64,000 nucleotides of DNA from an uncultured Pelagibacteraceae bacterium (GCA_902583635.1 CACHWJ010000004.1:21643-85642), one strand, 5' to 3'. Positions 43,008 through 52,665 are shown, counted from the first letter of the stretch. Numbers and translations are program-made. Notes: a model not told the origin generated them from the letters alone.

Positions 43008-45226
43008 TTAATTAAAGGTTTTCCAGTTGCAAGAGTATGCTTTATTCTTTCCTGAGTTTTAGGGGTTTCAATAAGCTTCATAAAAGCATCTAGCTCTAAT
43101 TTAAACAAATCGTCTTCTGAAAGTTGTTTATCTATTGATGTATCTCCGCCACTTAGCACATATGCTAATTCTTTAGCAACTACCATGCCGTGATCTAGTA
43201 TAACTTTATCATTGTAAAGTTTATCTAAAACTTTGTGCATTTCGCCTCTAACACTCTCACCTGGTAAATTGAATACTAATTCAGATGGTGATTTAAAATC
43301 TCGGTTTTCATCTAAAATTTGTTTTGATGCTTCGAGTAAACTATTTCTATTCATTATTTTTTTGTCTTCTGGTTTAAGGTATTTCAAAGGTTCTGCCTCC
43401 ACCGTTGAAGTTGCTGTCTTACCATAACCAATAATGTCAAAAACTTTTAATGGAGCAAAATGATGATCTTTTTTACTTTCTTCAGTATTCTGCCATCTTG
43501 CTAACATTTCTTTGCAACCACCACCAGCTGGTATCAATCCTACTATTGTCTCAACTAGACCAATTACAATATTCGTATGCGATGCAACAAAATTACTTTG
43601 CACAAGAACTTCAAAGCCTCCTCCCAAAGTTAAACCAGAAGGTGCAGATATCACAGGATATTTTGAATACTTAAGTTCTTTACAAGTTTCTTGAAAATAT
43701 TTAATGAATTTTTCAATAGATTTAAAATCTCTTTTATTTGCAAAATCCATCGTATAGCTTAGATTTACTCCTGCAGAGAATTGCATACTTTCATTAATAA
43801 TAATTAAAGGTTTATCAGTTGCTTTTTTTAAAGCATCCATTGAGTCATAATCTAGAGCGTTTGCCTTAGTGGTAAACTCAACAATATTATAATCTGGAAA
43901 TTTATAAATATTAGCAGAGCTATTTCCATCAATACTTTGAGCTTTCCTCTTGACCTTTCCTAATGTTTCAATTTTAGTATATTTTTGCCTTTCTCCATAA
44001 AAATTTTCATTTTTCGATTTTGCAAGATTTTCTAAAAATTTATTTCCCTCATAATTATCTATTTTATGAAAAAAATTTTCTACTCCAATTTCCTCTAGCA
44101 TCTCGAATGGTCCTTTAGACCAGTTAAAACCAAGTCTCATCGCTTCATCAATATCATTAAACTCATCTGTAATCTCAGGAACTAATGAAGATGAGTACTT
44201 AATTATTTTTGAAATCACTGACCAAGCATATTTTCCATACTTGTCATCTCGATTAATTAATTTTTTAAGATCAACTTTATCAGACTTAATATCAATTTTT
44301 TTACTCGGCGAGTAATCACCTGTTTCTAGATTTAGTGCCTCTAAAATTTTTTCACCTCCAACTTTATTTATTCTAAAAAAACCTCCTTTCCCTTTTCGAC
44401 CGGTATAACCAGTTTCAATTAATTTTTTAATTAAAGGGATTTCTTGTGCAACCTCATAGAATTTATCGGTTTTAGGTAATTCTTTAATAAAACTTTTTAA
44501 TACATCAGCCATTAAATCAATACCGATCAAATCGTATAAACCAAATACTCCTGTTTTAGGTATTCCCATAGGTCTTCCAAAAATTGCGTCAGCTTCTTCA
44601 ACAGTTAATTTCATTTTAAAGGCCTCGGTCATCGCTATTTGCATAGCATATACACCGACCCTATTTCCTAAAAAACCTGGGGTATCGTTACAGACTATGG
44701 CCCCTTTACCAAGTTCAATCTCACAAAATTTTTGAAGTGCATTTATTTTTTCTAAATCATTATTTTCATTTTTAACAATTTCTAACAAGCCCATATATCG
44801 AACAGGATTAAAGAAGTGTGTAATACAAAAGTCTTTTTTTTGTTCGTTAGTTAAATTCTGTGAAAGTACTTTAATTGGAATTGAGGATGTGTTCGAGGAG
44901 ACTATGGCACCATCTTTTCTAGACTTAAATATTTTATCATATATCTGATGCTTAATATCGATACGTTCAACAACTGCTTCAACTATCCAATCAGCTTCTT
45001 TAACAATATCAAAATCATCAGTAATATTTCCTACTTTAATGTTATTAATTTGAGATTTGTCTATCAGTAATGGTGGTCTTGATTTAAAAATTTTATCTCT
45101 AGCATTCGTACTTATTTCAGTGGTCAAATCTAGTAAAGTTACAGGAACATTTGCATTACATAAATGAGCAGCAATCCCACTACCCATAGTTCCTGATCCA
45201 ATAATAACTACTTTTTTGATTTCCAC
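43004..45226 (-). CDS. 3-hydroxyacyl-CoA dehydrogenase / enoyl-CoA hydratase fusion, FadN-like
   Basis: The 740-residue protein places the NAD-binding dehydrogenase domain first (GSGTMGSG from residue 10; THFFNPVRYMGLLEIV with the catalytic His; DTPGFLGNRVG). The crotonase domain comes second (about 445-640, with LTLGGGFEVLVQ and GLIPAGGG). This is the reverse of FadB/FadJ and matches the FadN-type layout. It performs two steps of fatty-acid beta-oxidation. No thiolase gene is adjacent. It sits at the end of the minus-strand transporter group after a 36-base gap and may have its own promoter. Confidence 0.88.
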   Translation of the reverse strand: MEIKKVVIIGSGTMGSGIAAHLCNANVPVTLLDLTTEISTNARDKIFKSRPPLLIDKSQINNIKVGNITDDFDIVKEADWIVEAVVERIDIKHQIYDKIFKSRKDGAIVSSNTSSIPIKVLSQNLTNEQKKDFCITHFFNPVRYMGLLEIVKNENNDLEKINALQKFCEIELGKGAIVCNDTPGFLGNRVGVYAMQIAMTEAFKMKLTVEEADAIFGRPMGIPKTGVFGLYDLIGIDLMADVLKSFIKELPKTDKFYEVAQEIPLIKKLIETGYTGRKGKGGFFRINKVGGEKILEALNLETGDYSPSKKIDIKSDKVDLKKLINRDDKYGKYAWSVISKIIKYSSSLVPEITDEFNDIDEAMRLGFNWSKGPFEMLEEIGVENFFHKIDNYEGNKFLENLAKSKNENFYGERQKYTKIETLGKVKRKAQSIDGNSSANIYKFPDYNIVEFTTKANALDYDSMDALKKATDKPLIIINESMQFSAGVNLSYTMDFANKRDFKSIEKFIKYFQETCKELKYSKYPVISAPSGLTLGGGFEVLVQSNFVASHTNIVIGLVETIVGLIPAGGGCKEMLARWQNTEESKKDHHFAPLKVFDIIGYGKTATSTVEAEPLKYLKPEDKKIMNRNSLLEASKQILDENRDFKSPSELVFNLPGESVRGEMHKVLDKLYNDKVILDHGMVVAKELAYVLSGGDTSIDKQLSEDDLFKLELDAFMKLIETPKTQERIKHTLATGKPLIN

Positions 45227-45262
45227 ACTAAGTTCTATATATGAAAAGTGTATTCAGGTAAA

Positions 45263-46117
45263 TTATCTATTTATTCCTCTTAATCTCTCAGATCTTCTTC
45301 TTAACAATTCTGCTGTGACTAAAATTAAAGTAGATAAAATAATTAAACATGTTGCAACTGCGAGAATAGTTGGACTTAGCTGCTCTCTTAAGCCTGTCCA
45401 CATTTGAACTGGAATAGTTGTATTCTCCAATCCTGCCAAAAATAATACAACAACAACTTCATCAAATGATGTAACAAACGCAAACAATCCTCCTGAAATT
45501 ACACCTGGAAGTATTAGAGGTAATGTAATTTTCATAAATGTATTAAATGGGTTGCTCCCTAAACTTGAGGCTGCTCGAGTTACACTATGATCAAAACCCG
45601 AAAGCGTTGCAGTAACTGTTATTACAACAAATGGAGTACCCAATATAATATGTGCCATAACTATTCCTGTATGTGTTGCAGCTAAACCAACTTTTGCCAT
45701 AAAAAAGAAAATAGCCACACCAGATATAATTAATGGAACAATCATTGGTGAGATTAAAACTGCCATAATCAAACCTTTATATGGCATATGTCTACTACTT
45801 AGACCTAAAGCAGCAAGTGTACCTAAAATAATTGATCCAATGGTTGCAAATATTGCAATTATAAAACTATTCTTAGCAGCTAGCCCCCATGGATTTTTTG
45901 TTCCATAAACCATTTCGTGATACCATCTAAATGAGAAAGCTTCAGGATCAAGTCTTTTCATTCCTTCAGAAAAAACCAAAAACTCTTCTGCATTAAATGA
46001 TAAAGGAAAAATTACAAATAAAGGTGCAATTAAAAAGAAAAACACAAAGGTGCAAATAGCAATATAAAAATAATGCCAAATTCTATATCGTGTTTCAGTA
46101 TAACTTGGTAATGCCAT
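45263..46117 (-). CDS. potC: Polyamine-type ABC transporter permease
   Basis: The 284-residue permease has six predicted helices and the EAA loop in ASSLGSNPFNTFMKITLPLILPG (middle part given as EAA-like ASSLG...LPLILPG, about residues 180-205). It matches the PotC/opine-permease group. It starts two bases after the PotB stop and forms the channel with it. Substrate range covers putrescine, spermidine and other small cations, or opine-like compounds. Confidence 0.85.
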   Translation of the reverse strand: MALPSYTETRYRIWHYFYIAICTFVFFFLIAPLFVIFPLSFNAEEFLVFSEGMKRLDPEAFSFRWYHEMVYGTKNPWGLAAKNSFIIAIFATIGSIILGTLAALGLSSRHMPYKGLIMAVLISPMIVPLIISGVAIFFFMAKVGLAATHTGIVMAHIILGTPFVVITVTATLSGFDHSVTRAASSLGSNPFNTFMKITLPLILPGVISGGLFAFVTSFDEVVVVLFLAGLENTTIPVQMWTGLREQLSPTILAVATCLIILSTLILVTAELLRRRSERLRGINR

Positions 46118-46119
46118 AA

Positions 46120-47382
46120 TTAACCTAACTTAATATTATCAACTCCTACTAATTTGTTATAAATCCAATAAATTACTAAAACTCCTGATAACAACATTAA
46201 ACCCATTGCAGATGCAAAACTCCAATCCAATGTGGTTTTCATATGATATGCAATTTGATTACTTATCAGTGTTCCTGAAGCTCCTCCGACTAATGCTGGA
46301 GTAATATAATAACCAATTGCTAAAATAAATACTAATAAACATCCCGCACCAATACCTGGGATTGTTAACGGAAAGTATACTTTCCAAAATGCAACAAATG
46401 GAGTTCCACCTAAGGATTTACCTGCTCTCATTAAACTTGGGGATATTGTTTTCATAACACTGTAAAGCGGAAGAACCATGAATGGCAATAATATTTGAGT
46501 CATTGCAACATAGGTTCCAACTTTATTGTACATCATTTCTGGCCTGTTATCGTCTGCAACAAGACCAATCATTACAAAGAAATCATTTACTACTCCTTGT
46601 TGTTGTAGCAAAATCATCCAGCTAGCAGTTCTAACCAATAAAGATGTCCAAAAAGGTAATAGAACACATATCATTAAGAGATTACTGTACTTCATGGGTA
46701 ATGTTGCAAGTAGGTGAGCTATTGGATAACCCATCAAAAAACAAAAAATAGTTACAAACAATGCTATTTCTAAGGTTCTTAGCCAAAGTATTCTATGTAT
46801 TCGTCTATCTTCATCTACTTGTGCAATACTTCCGTCCGCCGCAAAATACATATCCATACCTTTTAAATATTTTGCCATAGTGTATGGAGGAGCGGTTCGT
46901 TTAATCGCTTGCCAATATTCTACATCTCTCCATCTTTTATGAACCTTCATTATTTGTTCTTTGATGCTTTGACTCTCATCAATTTTATTTCTTTTAATTT
47001 GTCTCATTAATTTTTTAGTAATGGAATTAAAACCATTTTTTTCTTTATTTAATCTTTGACCAAGTTTTCCTTGTGTTTGGTTTTCAATCAAAACTTTATA
47101 GTCTGAATAAAAACCAGCAAAAACTTCTTCGGAAGGTAATTCTTTTCCGTCCCATTTTTCCATCGCTTTAAAGGTTTTAGGAAGCATATTAGTAATCATT
47201 TTATCGTCTACACTTCTTGTAAACATCTCACCAATTGGAAAAACATATGTAATGAATAAGAATATTAGTAATGGAGCAACAAGAAGAAACGCTTTAATTT
47301 TGTTCTTCTTTTCCGCTTTTTTTAGACTGACCTCTAGTGGAATTCCGTCAGTTGTTAAAATCTGTTTTGTTTCTGAGCTCAT
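46120..47382 (-). CDS. potB: Polyamine-type ABC transporter permease with long periplasmic insert
   Basis: The 420-residue protein is longer than a usual PotB (about 280-300). After the first membrane helix (residues 31-50) there is an extra hydrophilic stretch of roughly 140 residues (about 55-195), rich in lysine and probably helical, before the standard permease core with its EAA loop (GKSLGGTPFVAFW). The start codon lies immediately after a terminator hairpin with no room for a classic ribosome site between them, since the T-tract itself precedes the ATG. Expression may depend on readthrough. Confidence 0.85.
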   Translation of the reverse strand: MSSETKQILTTDGIPLEVSLKKAEKKNKIKAFLLVAPLLIFLFITYVFPIGEMFTRSVDDKMITNMLPKTFKAMEKWDGKELPSEEVFAGFYSDYKVLIENQTQGKLGQRLNKEKNGFNSITKKLMRQIKRNKIDESQSIKEQIMKVHKRWRDVEYWQAIKRTAPPYTMAKYLKGMDMYFAADGSIAQVDEDRRIHRILWLRTLEIALFVTIFCFLMGYPIAHLLATLPMKYSNLLMICVLLPFWTSLLVRTASWMILLQQQGVVNDFFVMIGLVADDNRPEMMYNKVGTYVAMTQILLPFMVLPLYSVMKTISPSLMRAGKSLGGTPFVAFWKVYFPLTIPGIGAGCLLVFILAIGYYITPALVGGASGTLISNQIAYHMKTTLDWSFASAMGLMLLSGVLVIYWIYNKLVGVDNIKLG

Positions 47383-47412
47383 AAAAAAAGGGCGGTTAGT
47401 TAATAACCGCCC
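47383..47412 (-). terminator. Terminator between potD and potB
   Basis: On the minus strand a nine-pair GGGCGGTTA / TAACCGCCC stem (47404-47412 with 47390-47398) with a five-base loop is followed by seven T (47383-47389) that abut the potB ATG. It should end most potD transcripts and lower permease expression. Confidence 0.95.
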
Positions 47413-47449
47413 TAAATATATTATATTAATTCAGTGTTTAAAACTGAAA

Positions 47450-48568
47450 TTATAGGCCTGCTTTCATAGCTTCCCATTTTTCACCAATCTCTGTTCCATT
47501 ATCTGCCCAGTAGAAAGGATCAACTAAGAAATATTTCTTAGTATTTGCAGGAGCCGTTGGCATTTGTGGCATCATTTCAGTTTTACCATCTTTATACCAA
47601 GGCTCATTAGCTTTGATAATTTCTAAAGATGATAATCTGTATGGAGCATATGCAATGTACTTCGCACTACCTGCTAACATTTCAGTGTTAGTCATCATAG
47701 CTAAAGCTTTTTTAGCATTTGCTTCATCTGGTCCACCCTTAACTAATGCAAAATACTCATAGTCAAGACCTTGACCATGCCATACTTGCTTAATTGGAGC
47801 GCCTTCCCCAATTTCTGCATTAAAGAATCTTCCGTTCCAACCAGTTGCCATCACAACTTCACCAGCAACTAATAGTTCTGGTGGTTGAGCACCTGCAGAC
47901 CAGAATACACATCCACCATTTGGATCTGTACAAAGTTCTTTAATTTTATTCATTGCTCTGTCAACACCGCCTTCTTCTTCAAGCTTTCTGTAAAGTAATT
48001 CTCCACCTTTACCCATATTTACGCCGTCAGCAGCTAAAGCAATTTCTAGATTTGTAAGAGCACTTTTGTAGATTGCTCTTTTACCTGGAAATTTTTTAGT
48101 GTTAAAAAAGTCTTTGATAGTTTTTGGTTCTTTACCATCAAAAGCTCTTGTATCAAAAGCATAGTTCCAAGAGTACAGAATGTTTCCTACTGCACACTCA
48201 CTTGGCATTGGAGCGAAGAAGTCTTCACTTGCAGGTGTTCCATCTGGAGCTGCTGGGAAGTCTTTGTCAAAATCAAATTTAACAAATATACCTTCGTCGC
48301 AACCATTAATAGTATCAAATGCAAATACATCGATAATATCCCAAGTTATAGCACCCGCCTCTTTTTGTGCTTTGATCTCTGATAATCCTCCAGAATAGTC
48401 AACCCAGTTGATATCAACTCCTAGAGCTGCTGCTGTTGGATCACCATACCCTTGTTTTTGAGAGTCTGTATATGCTCCACCCCAAGATGCTACAGTAACA
48501 GCAAAGGCTGAAGAAGTTACAGATACAACAAAAGAAAGAGCAAGTAACAATTTACTTAATTTTCTCAT
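47450..48568 (-). CDS. potD: Polyamine-type ABC transporter substrate-binding protein
   Basis: The 372-residue form starts at 48568 with MRKLSKLLLALSF. It has a classic signal peptide cut near SAFA (residue 23) and an ACGGAGGAATAATG ribosome site; a longer frame reaching 48643 is not supported. The mature part begins VTVASWGGAY, typical of PotD/PotF-like binding proteins. Two cysteine pairs may form disulfides in the periplasm. It is driven by a good sigma-70 promoter and followed by a terminator, so it should be made in excess over the permeases. Ligand could be a polyamine or another cationic solute. Confidence 0.87.
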   Translation of the reverse strand: MRKLSKLLLALSFVVSVTSSAFAVTVASWGGAYTDSQKQGYGDPTAAALGVDINWVDYSGGLSEIKAQKEAGAITWDIIDVFAFDTINGCDEGIFVKFDFDKDFPAAPDGTPASEDFFAPMPSECAVGNILYSWNYAFDTRAFDGKEPKTIKDFFNTKKFPGKRAIYKSALTNLEIALAADGVNMGKGGELLYRKLEEEGGVDRAMNKIKELCTDPNGGCVFWSAGAQPPELLVAGEVVMATGWNGRFFNAEIGEGAPIKQVWHGQGLDYEYFALVKGGPDEANAKKALAMMTNTEMLAGSAKYIAYAPYRLSSLEIIKANEPWYKDGKTEMMPQMPTAPANTKKYFLVDPFYWADNGTEIGEKWEAMKAGL

Positions 48569-48579
48569 TATTCCTCCGT

Positions 48580-48591
48580 TTAAACGTTTAA
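48580..48591. promoter_or_regulatory. Overlapping palindromes in the potD leader
   Basis: TTAAACGTTTAA (48580-48591) is a perfect 12-base palindrome, and CGTTTAAACG (48577-48586) overlaps it. They lie just downstream of the probable transcription start and just before the ribosome site. A repressor site is possible. Confidence 0.3.
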
Positions 48592-48614
48592 TATAAATTA
48601 ATTTATATAAACAA

Positions 48615-48643
48615 ATTACACCAAAATGGTTATTAAGAGTCAA
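48615..48643 (-). promoter_or_regulatory. Sigma-70 promoter for potD
   Basis: On the minus strand TTGACT (48638-48643) and TGTAAT (48615-48620) are separated by exactly 17 bases, five of six matches each. Start would be near 48608, about 40 bases before the ATG. It lies in the 122-base gap after potA. Confidence 0.7.
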
Positions 48644-48690
48644 CAGCTTATAATGTTCTTATTCTTGCTTATACTTTGTTAATTGATTGT

Positions 48691-49776
48691 TTATTTTGGG
48701 TCTAAAGCCCTAGCGTCATAACTATTCCAGCCAATTTTAATATCTTGGTTGACCTTAAGCTCTAAATTAGATGTGGAGTTTGGTACTTTTAAAATAAATT
48801 CTGGGTTACCTAATAAATTTACTCTTACCCTCGTATGATCTCCATGATAAATTACCTCTTCTATCTTACCACTAAACATATTATCCATTTTTTCACTTGG
48901 ATCGATTAAAGCTCTCTCTGGCCTTAGAGATACAGTTGTTTTCTCTCCTTTAGATTTTACAGAAATAGCGTTAGACAATATTTCAGCATTTGATAATTTT
49001 ACTTTACATTTATCACCTGAAATATCTGATACTTCACCATTAAATGTATTATTTTCACCTATAAATTCTGCTACAAACGAATTTACTGGTTTTTCATATA
49101 GCTCTGCTGGATTAGATAGTTGTTGAACTTTTCCATCATTAAACACAGCAATTCTATTTGACATTGTTAATGCCTCACTCTGATCGTGTGTAACATAAAC
49201 CACGGTTACCCCAATGCTTTCGTGAATATGTTTAATTTCATATTGCATACTCTCTCTTAAATTTTTATCCAAAGCTCCTAAAGGTTCGTCCATCAAAACT
49301 ACCGCTGGATCAAAAACTAAAGCTCTAGCTACAGCTACCCTTTGTTGTTGTCCTCCTGATAGTTGTCCTGGCATCCTTGTTTCAAATCCATTAAGTGAGA
49401 CCATAGACAAAGCTTTATCAACTTTTTTATCAATTTCATCTTTTTCAATTTTTCTTACTCTTAAAGGGAAAGCTAGATTTTCATAAACAGTCATATGTGG
49501 AAATAGTGCATAATTTTGGAAAACCATTCCAATCCCTCTTTTGTGAGGTGGTATGTTAGAAATTATATTTCCGTCTAATAAAATCTCTCCGTTTGTAGGG
49601 GTTTCAAAACCAGCGAGCATCATCAAACAAGTTGTTTTGCCAGATCCAGAGGGACCAAGCATGGTAATGAATTCACCCTCAGCAATATCTAATTGAAGAT
49701 CTTTAACAACTAAAACTTTACCATCATAGCTTTTATCAACTTTATCAAATTTAACGAATTCTGGATTTTTAGACAT
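48691..49776 (-). CDS. potA: Polyamine-type ABC transporter ATP-binding protein
   Basis: The 361-residue ATPase has Walker A GPSGSGKTTC, the signature LSGGQQQRVAVARAL, Walker B VVLMDEPLGALD and a C-terminal TOBE domain (about 270-355), the PotA layout. It energises uptake through PotB/PotC. Gene order on this strand is eutA-like, eutD-like, potA, potD, potB, potC. The ATPase is thus linked to the two catabolic genes by a 45-base gap, and the binding protein has its own promoter. Confidence 0.9.
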   Translation of the reverse strand: MSKNPEFVKFDKVDKSYDGKVLVVKDLQLDIAEGEFITMLGPSGSGKTTCLMMLAGFETPTNGEILLDGNIISNIPPHKRGIGMVFQNYALFPHMTVYENLAFPLRVRKIEKDEIDKKVDKALSMVSLNGFETRMPGQLSGGQQQRVAVARALVFDPAVVLMDEPLGALDKNLRESMQYEIKHIHESIGVTVVYVTHDQSEALTMSNRIAVFNDGKVQQLSNPAELYEKPVNSFVAEFIGENNTFNGEVSDISGDKCKVKLSNAEILSNAISVKSKGEKTTVSLRPERALIDPSEKMDNMFSGKIEEVIYHGDHTRVRVNLLGNPEFILKVPNSTSNLELKVNQDIKIGWNSYDARALDPK

Positions 49777-49821
49777 AAAGATGAATATAAAACATTTGTG
49801 GTAATAGAATTCAATAGCTAA

Positions 49822-50991
49822 TTAACTCTTAATATGAAGTTCTTTTGGGAAATTACAGAATAATTCAGAACCATTCTCAGTTACTCTAATTGCTTCAGAG
49901 GCTTCTACGCCCCAGTCACCAAATTGCATCACTGCTATCATATGAAAACAGACATTAGGCTCTAGAACGGTCATATCACCTTTGTATATATTTAGAGTAT
50001 GTTCGCCCCAATCTGGAGGATAGCCAATTCCAATTGAATATCCTGTTCTAGATTTTTTTTCTATTCCATATTTATCTAAAATTTTCCAAAATGCCTTAGC
50101 AACATCATCAGCAGTATTTCCAGGTTTGATAGCACTAATGCCAGAGTTCAAAGCCTCAATAGTTTTATTCATAGTATCAATTTTTGTTTGGTCAGGTTTT
50201 CCTAATAAAACTGTTCGAGCCATTGGAGCATGATATCTTTTATAAGTTCCTGATAACTCAATTATTGTAGCTTCCCCTTCAACAAATTTATCTTGGGATG
50301 CGGTCAAGTGAGATGCTGAAGTTCCTTTTCCTGTTGGTACTAAAGTTGCAATACTTGCATATTCTCCCCCAAATTCCTCAGTTCCATAAAATAATGATTT
50401 TTGAATTTCTCCAACTGCATCACACTGCCTTACACCAGGATTAATTACTTCCATTGCAGTTTTCATTCCTTTTTCAGAAATTTTTGCAGCAGATTTCATA
50501 TAAGTTATTTCAGCGTCTGATTTTACCAGTCTTGCCCAATTGACCAGACGATCACAATCTTTTATTTTAGCGTTAGGTAGACCTAATTTAATTTTTTCAT
50601 AGCAAAATGCTGTGAAATAATGTGCATCCATCTCTACACCAATTGATAGTTTGTCCCACTTTCTCTCTTTAATAATGTTAACTAAGTAATCATAAGGATG
50701 TTTTGGCCAGGTATGAATATAAGACTCATCATAAGCTATTATGTTTTCATTTTTTAAATAAGTTTTTAAGTAAGCTCCCCCTGCATCTTGAGCTCTTACA
50801 AAGCACAGTGGTTCTTCTGAATTAACATGTACAATAGCGCACTGTGCATAATAAAACGACCAAGCATCATAACCTGTTAAATAATTAAGGTTATTGGTGT
50901 CATGAGATATTAAAAGTTCAATGCCTTTGTCTTGCATCATGTATTGAACTTTCTTTAGTCTCTGTTTGTATTCTTCTTTTGTAAAATACAT
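49822..50991 (-). CDS. M24-family hydrolase, ectoine hydrolase (DoeA/EutD)-like
   Basis: The 389-residue pita-bread-fold protein resembles the M24/creatinase group. In the block ELSGTYKRYHAPMART the metal-binding aspartates of true aminopeptidases are replaced, including Pro at the second position. This fits metal-free creatinase or ectoine-hydrolase relatives. DoeA opens the ring of ectoine to N-acetyl-diaminobutyrate. It is coupled by TAATG to the EutA-like gene, an arrangement seen in eut/doe ectoine clusters. The remaining steps (DoeB, DoeC, EutB, EutC) are not next to it. A creatinase or other amidohydrolase role is the alternative. Confidence 0.65.
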   Translation of the reverse strand: MYFTKEEYKQRLKKVQYMMQDKGIELLISHDTNNLNYLTGYDAWSFYYAQCAIVHVNSEEPLCFVRAQDAGGAYLKTYLKNENIIAYDESYIHTWPKHPYDYLVNIIKERKWDKLSIGVEMDAHYFTAFCYEKIKLGLPNAKIKDCDRLVNWARLVKSDAEITYMKSAAKISEKGMKTAMEVINPGVRQCDAVGEIQKSLFYGTEEFGGEYASIATLVPTGKGTSASHLTASQDKFVEGEATIIELSGTYKRYHAPMARTVLLGKPDQTKIDTMNKTIEALNSGISAIKPGNTADDVAKAFWKILDKYGIEKKSRTGYSIGIGYPPDWGEHTLNIYKGDMTVLEPNVCFHMIAVMQFGDWGVEASEAIRVTENGSELFCNFPKELHIKS

Positions 50992-51737
50992 TAATTTATT
51001 TGGAATAATTTACCAAATCCCTCTACTGAGTTATTTTTATTTATTTTAACAAGGGTATCCCAAATTAATGCCTGGTTGCTAGACAATACTGCAGTATTTA
51101 ATTTTTTTTCTAATTTATCTATAATGGGTAAAACTGGAAGAGCTGTACACGAAACAAACAGGGCATCAGCATTATTTAATTCAATGTTAGATAATACTTC
51201 ATACAAATAATTTTGATCAACTTTACCAATATCAAGATCAGACTCGATATCAAAATATGCATTAGATGTAATATCAAAACCCTCACTTTTAAAATACTCC
51301 AAAACCTCATCATTTAATTTCTTACTATAAGGTGTAAATAAACATATTTTATTAATATTCATTTTTTTTAATGCTGTAATTGCTGCTGTACTTGGTGTGG
51401 TAACATCTGCTTTTGGTTTTGCTGCCTTTACTTTTTTTTCAATTGATGAATGTCCAGCAGCAATAGTTCCTGAGGTACAACCATAAACTACACAATCTAG
51501 ATCCTGATCTGGTAAAATATCTTTTGTAGCTTCTGTAACCTTTTCTGACATTTTAATTAGGTTTTCCTTTGTTAATGGATTATAACTTTCAATTCGATTT
51601 ACAAAAAAATCAATATCTTTATCTTTAATTATGTTTATAAAATCCTTTTCAATCATTAAGTCGCTTGCAAGTGCTATCAAGCCGACTCTTGGATTTGATT
51701 TATTTACAAATTTAGGATCTATTTTTATTGAATTCAT
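50991..51737 (-). CDS. EutA-like / Asp-Glu racemase superfamily protein
   Basis: The 248-residue protein has the two catalytic cysteine blocks of the racemase / maleate isomerase / arylmalonate decarboxylase superfamily: VVYGCTSGT (about residue 86) and VSCTALP (about 197). It is closest in layout to EutA of ectoine-utilisation clusters. Position beside a DoeA/EutD-like gene supports this. It is the first gene of the minus-strand group and divergent from the EamA gene over 61 bases. A maleate isomerase or a racemase remains possible. Confidence 0.65.
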   Translation of the reverse strand: MNSIKIDPKFVNKSNPRVGLIALASDLMIEKDFINIIKDKDIDFFVNRIESYNPLTKENLIKMSEKVTEATKDILPDQDLDCVVYGCTSGTIAAGHSSIEKKVKAAKPKADVTTPSTAAITALKKMNINKICLFTPYSKKLNDEVLEYFKSEGFDITSNAYFDIESDLDIGKVDQNYLYEVLSNIELNNADALFVSCTALPVLPIIDKLEKKLNTAVLSSNQALIWDTLVKINKNNSVEGFGKLFQIN

Positions 51738-51798
51738 ATTTTAAAAGGTGAATATATCAGAAGTTCTTTAATAATCATTAATATTAAAAAATAACGGC

Positions 51799-52665
51799 AT
51801 GAACATAAAAGACACCTTTGTTGCATCTTTAGTTCCTATCTTTTTAGGTTTTGGTTTCGTTATTGCAAAGCCTGCATTTGAATCTTTTCCACCAGTTTTA
51901 TTGATGGGATTACGATTTATGTTTGCTGCATCTATTTTGATTTGGTGGTTTCCAATACCTAGAGGCTATTTAAAAAAAATATTTATAGCATCCTTCATAG
52001 CAAATACTTTGCAATATAGTATAACCTACTCTGGCTTAAATTTAATTGACGCCTCAGCTGCAGTTCTTCTTGTTCAAACAGAGGTTCCATTTGGGGTTAT
52101 ATTTGCCTATTTAATGCTTAAAGAAAAACCAACGATAAGAGCGTTGATAGGTATGAGTATCGCTTTTATTGGTGTTTATATTTTAACAGGATCTCCTAAT
52201 TTAGATGGAAAGTTTATTGGTATTGGTCTTACTATCATAGGTTCAGCAACTTGGGCGCTTGGCCAGGTTTTGGTTAAACCATTGAGTAAAGAAATTAATC
52301 CATTGGCTTTGGTTGCGTGGTTAGCATTATTTTCAGCACCTATTTTAATTGTTTTTTCCTCAATATTTGACGGAAATACAATTAATTATTTAAGCAATGC
52401 TAAATTTGAACATTGGATTATTGCGATTTATATCGGTTTTATAATGCAGCCAATTACTTATGGATGCTTCTATTATGTTTTAAAAAATAATCCTTTATAC
52501 AAAGTACTTCCAATTGTAACTATGGGTATTCCACCAACAGGATTGTTGGCAGCTATTTTTCTACTTGGAGAAAAACCAACTCAAGAATTATTTATCGGTG
52601 GAGCAATAATTATAATTGGGGTAATTTTAATTGTTTTTACAAAAAATAAAAAAGAAGAGAATTAA
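51799..52665 (+). CDS. EamA/DMT-family transporter
   Basis: The 288-residue protein has about ten hydrophobic helices and two EamA repeats; the first repeat ends with MSIAFIGVYILTGSP. EamA proteins move metabolites such as amino acids or nucleosides, often outward. No substrate is evident. It begins a plus-strand run of eight genes and is 16 bases before the thioesterase. A second EamA gene follows at 53184. Confidence 0.85.
   Translation: MNIKDTFVASLVPIFLGFGFVIAKPAFESFPPVLLMGLRFMFAASILIWWFPIPRGYLKKIFIASFIANTLQYSITYSGLNLIDASAAVLLVQTEVPFGVIFAYLMLKEKPTIRALIGMSIAFIGVYILTGSPNLDGKFIGIGLTIIGSATWALGQVLVKPLSKEINPLALVAWLALFSAPILIVFSSIFDGNTINYLSNAKFEHWIIAIYIGFIMQPITYGCFYYVLKNNPLYKVLPIVTMGIPPTGLLAAIFLLGEKPTQELFIGGAIIIIGVILIVFTKNKKEEN

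Noticed and set aside
48569-48643. Longer start for the potD-like protein
   Set aside because: It would span the promoter -10 and the ribosome site; the internal ATG gives a proper signal peptide.
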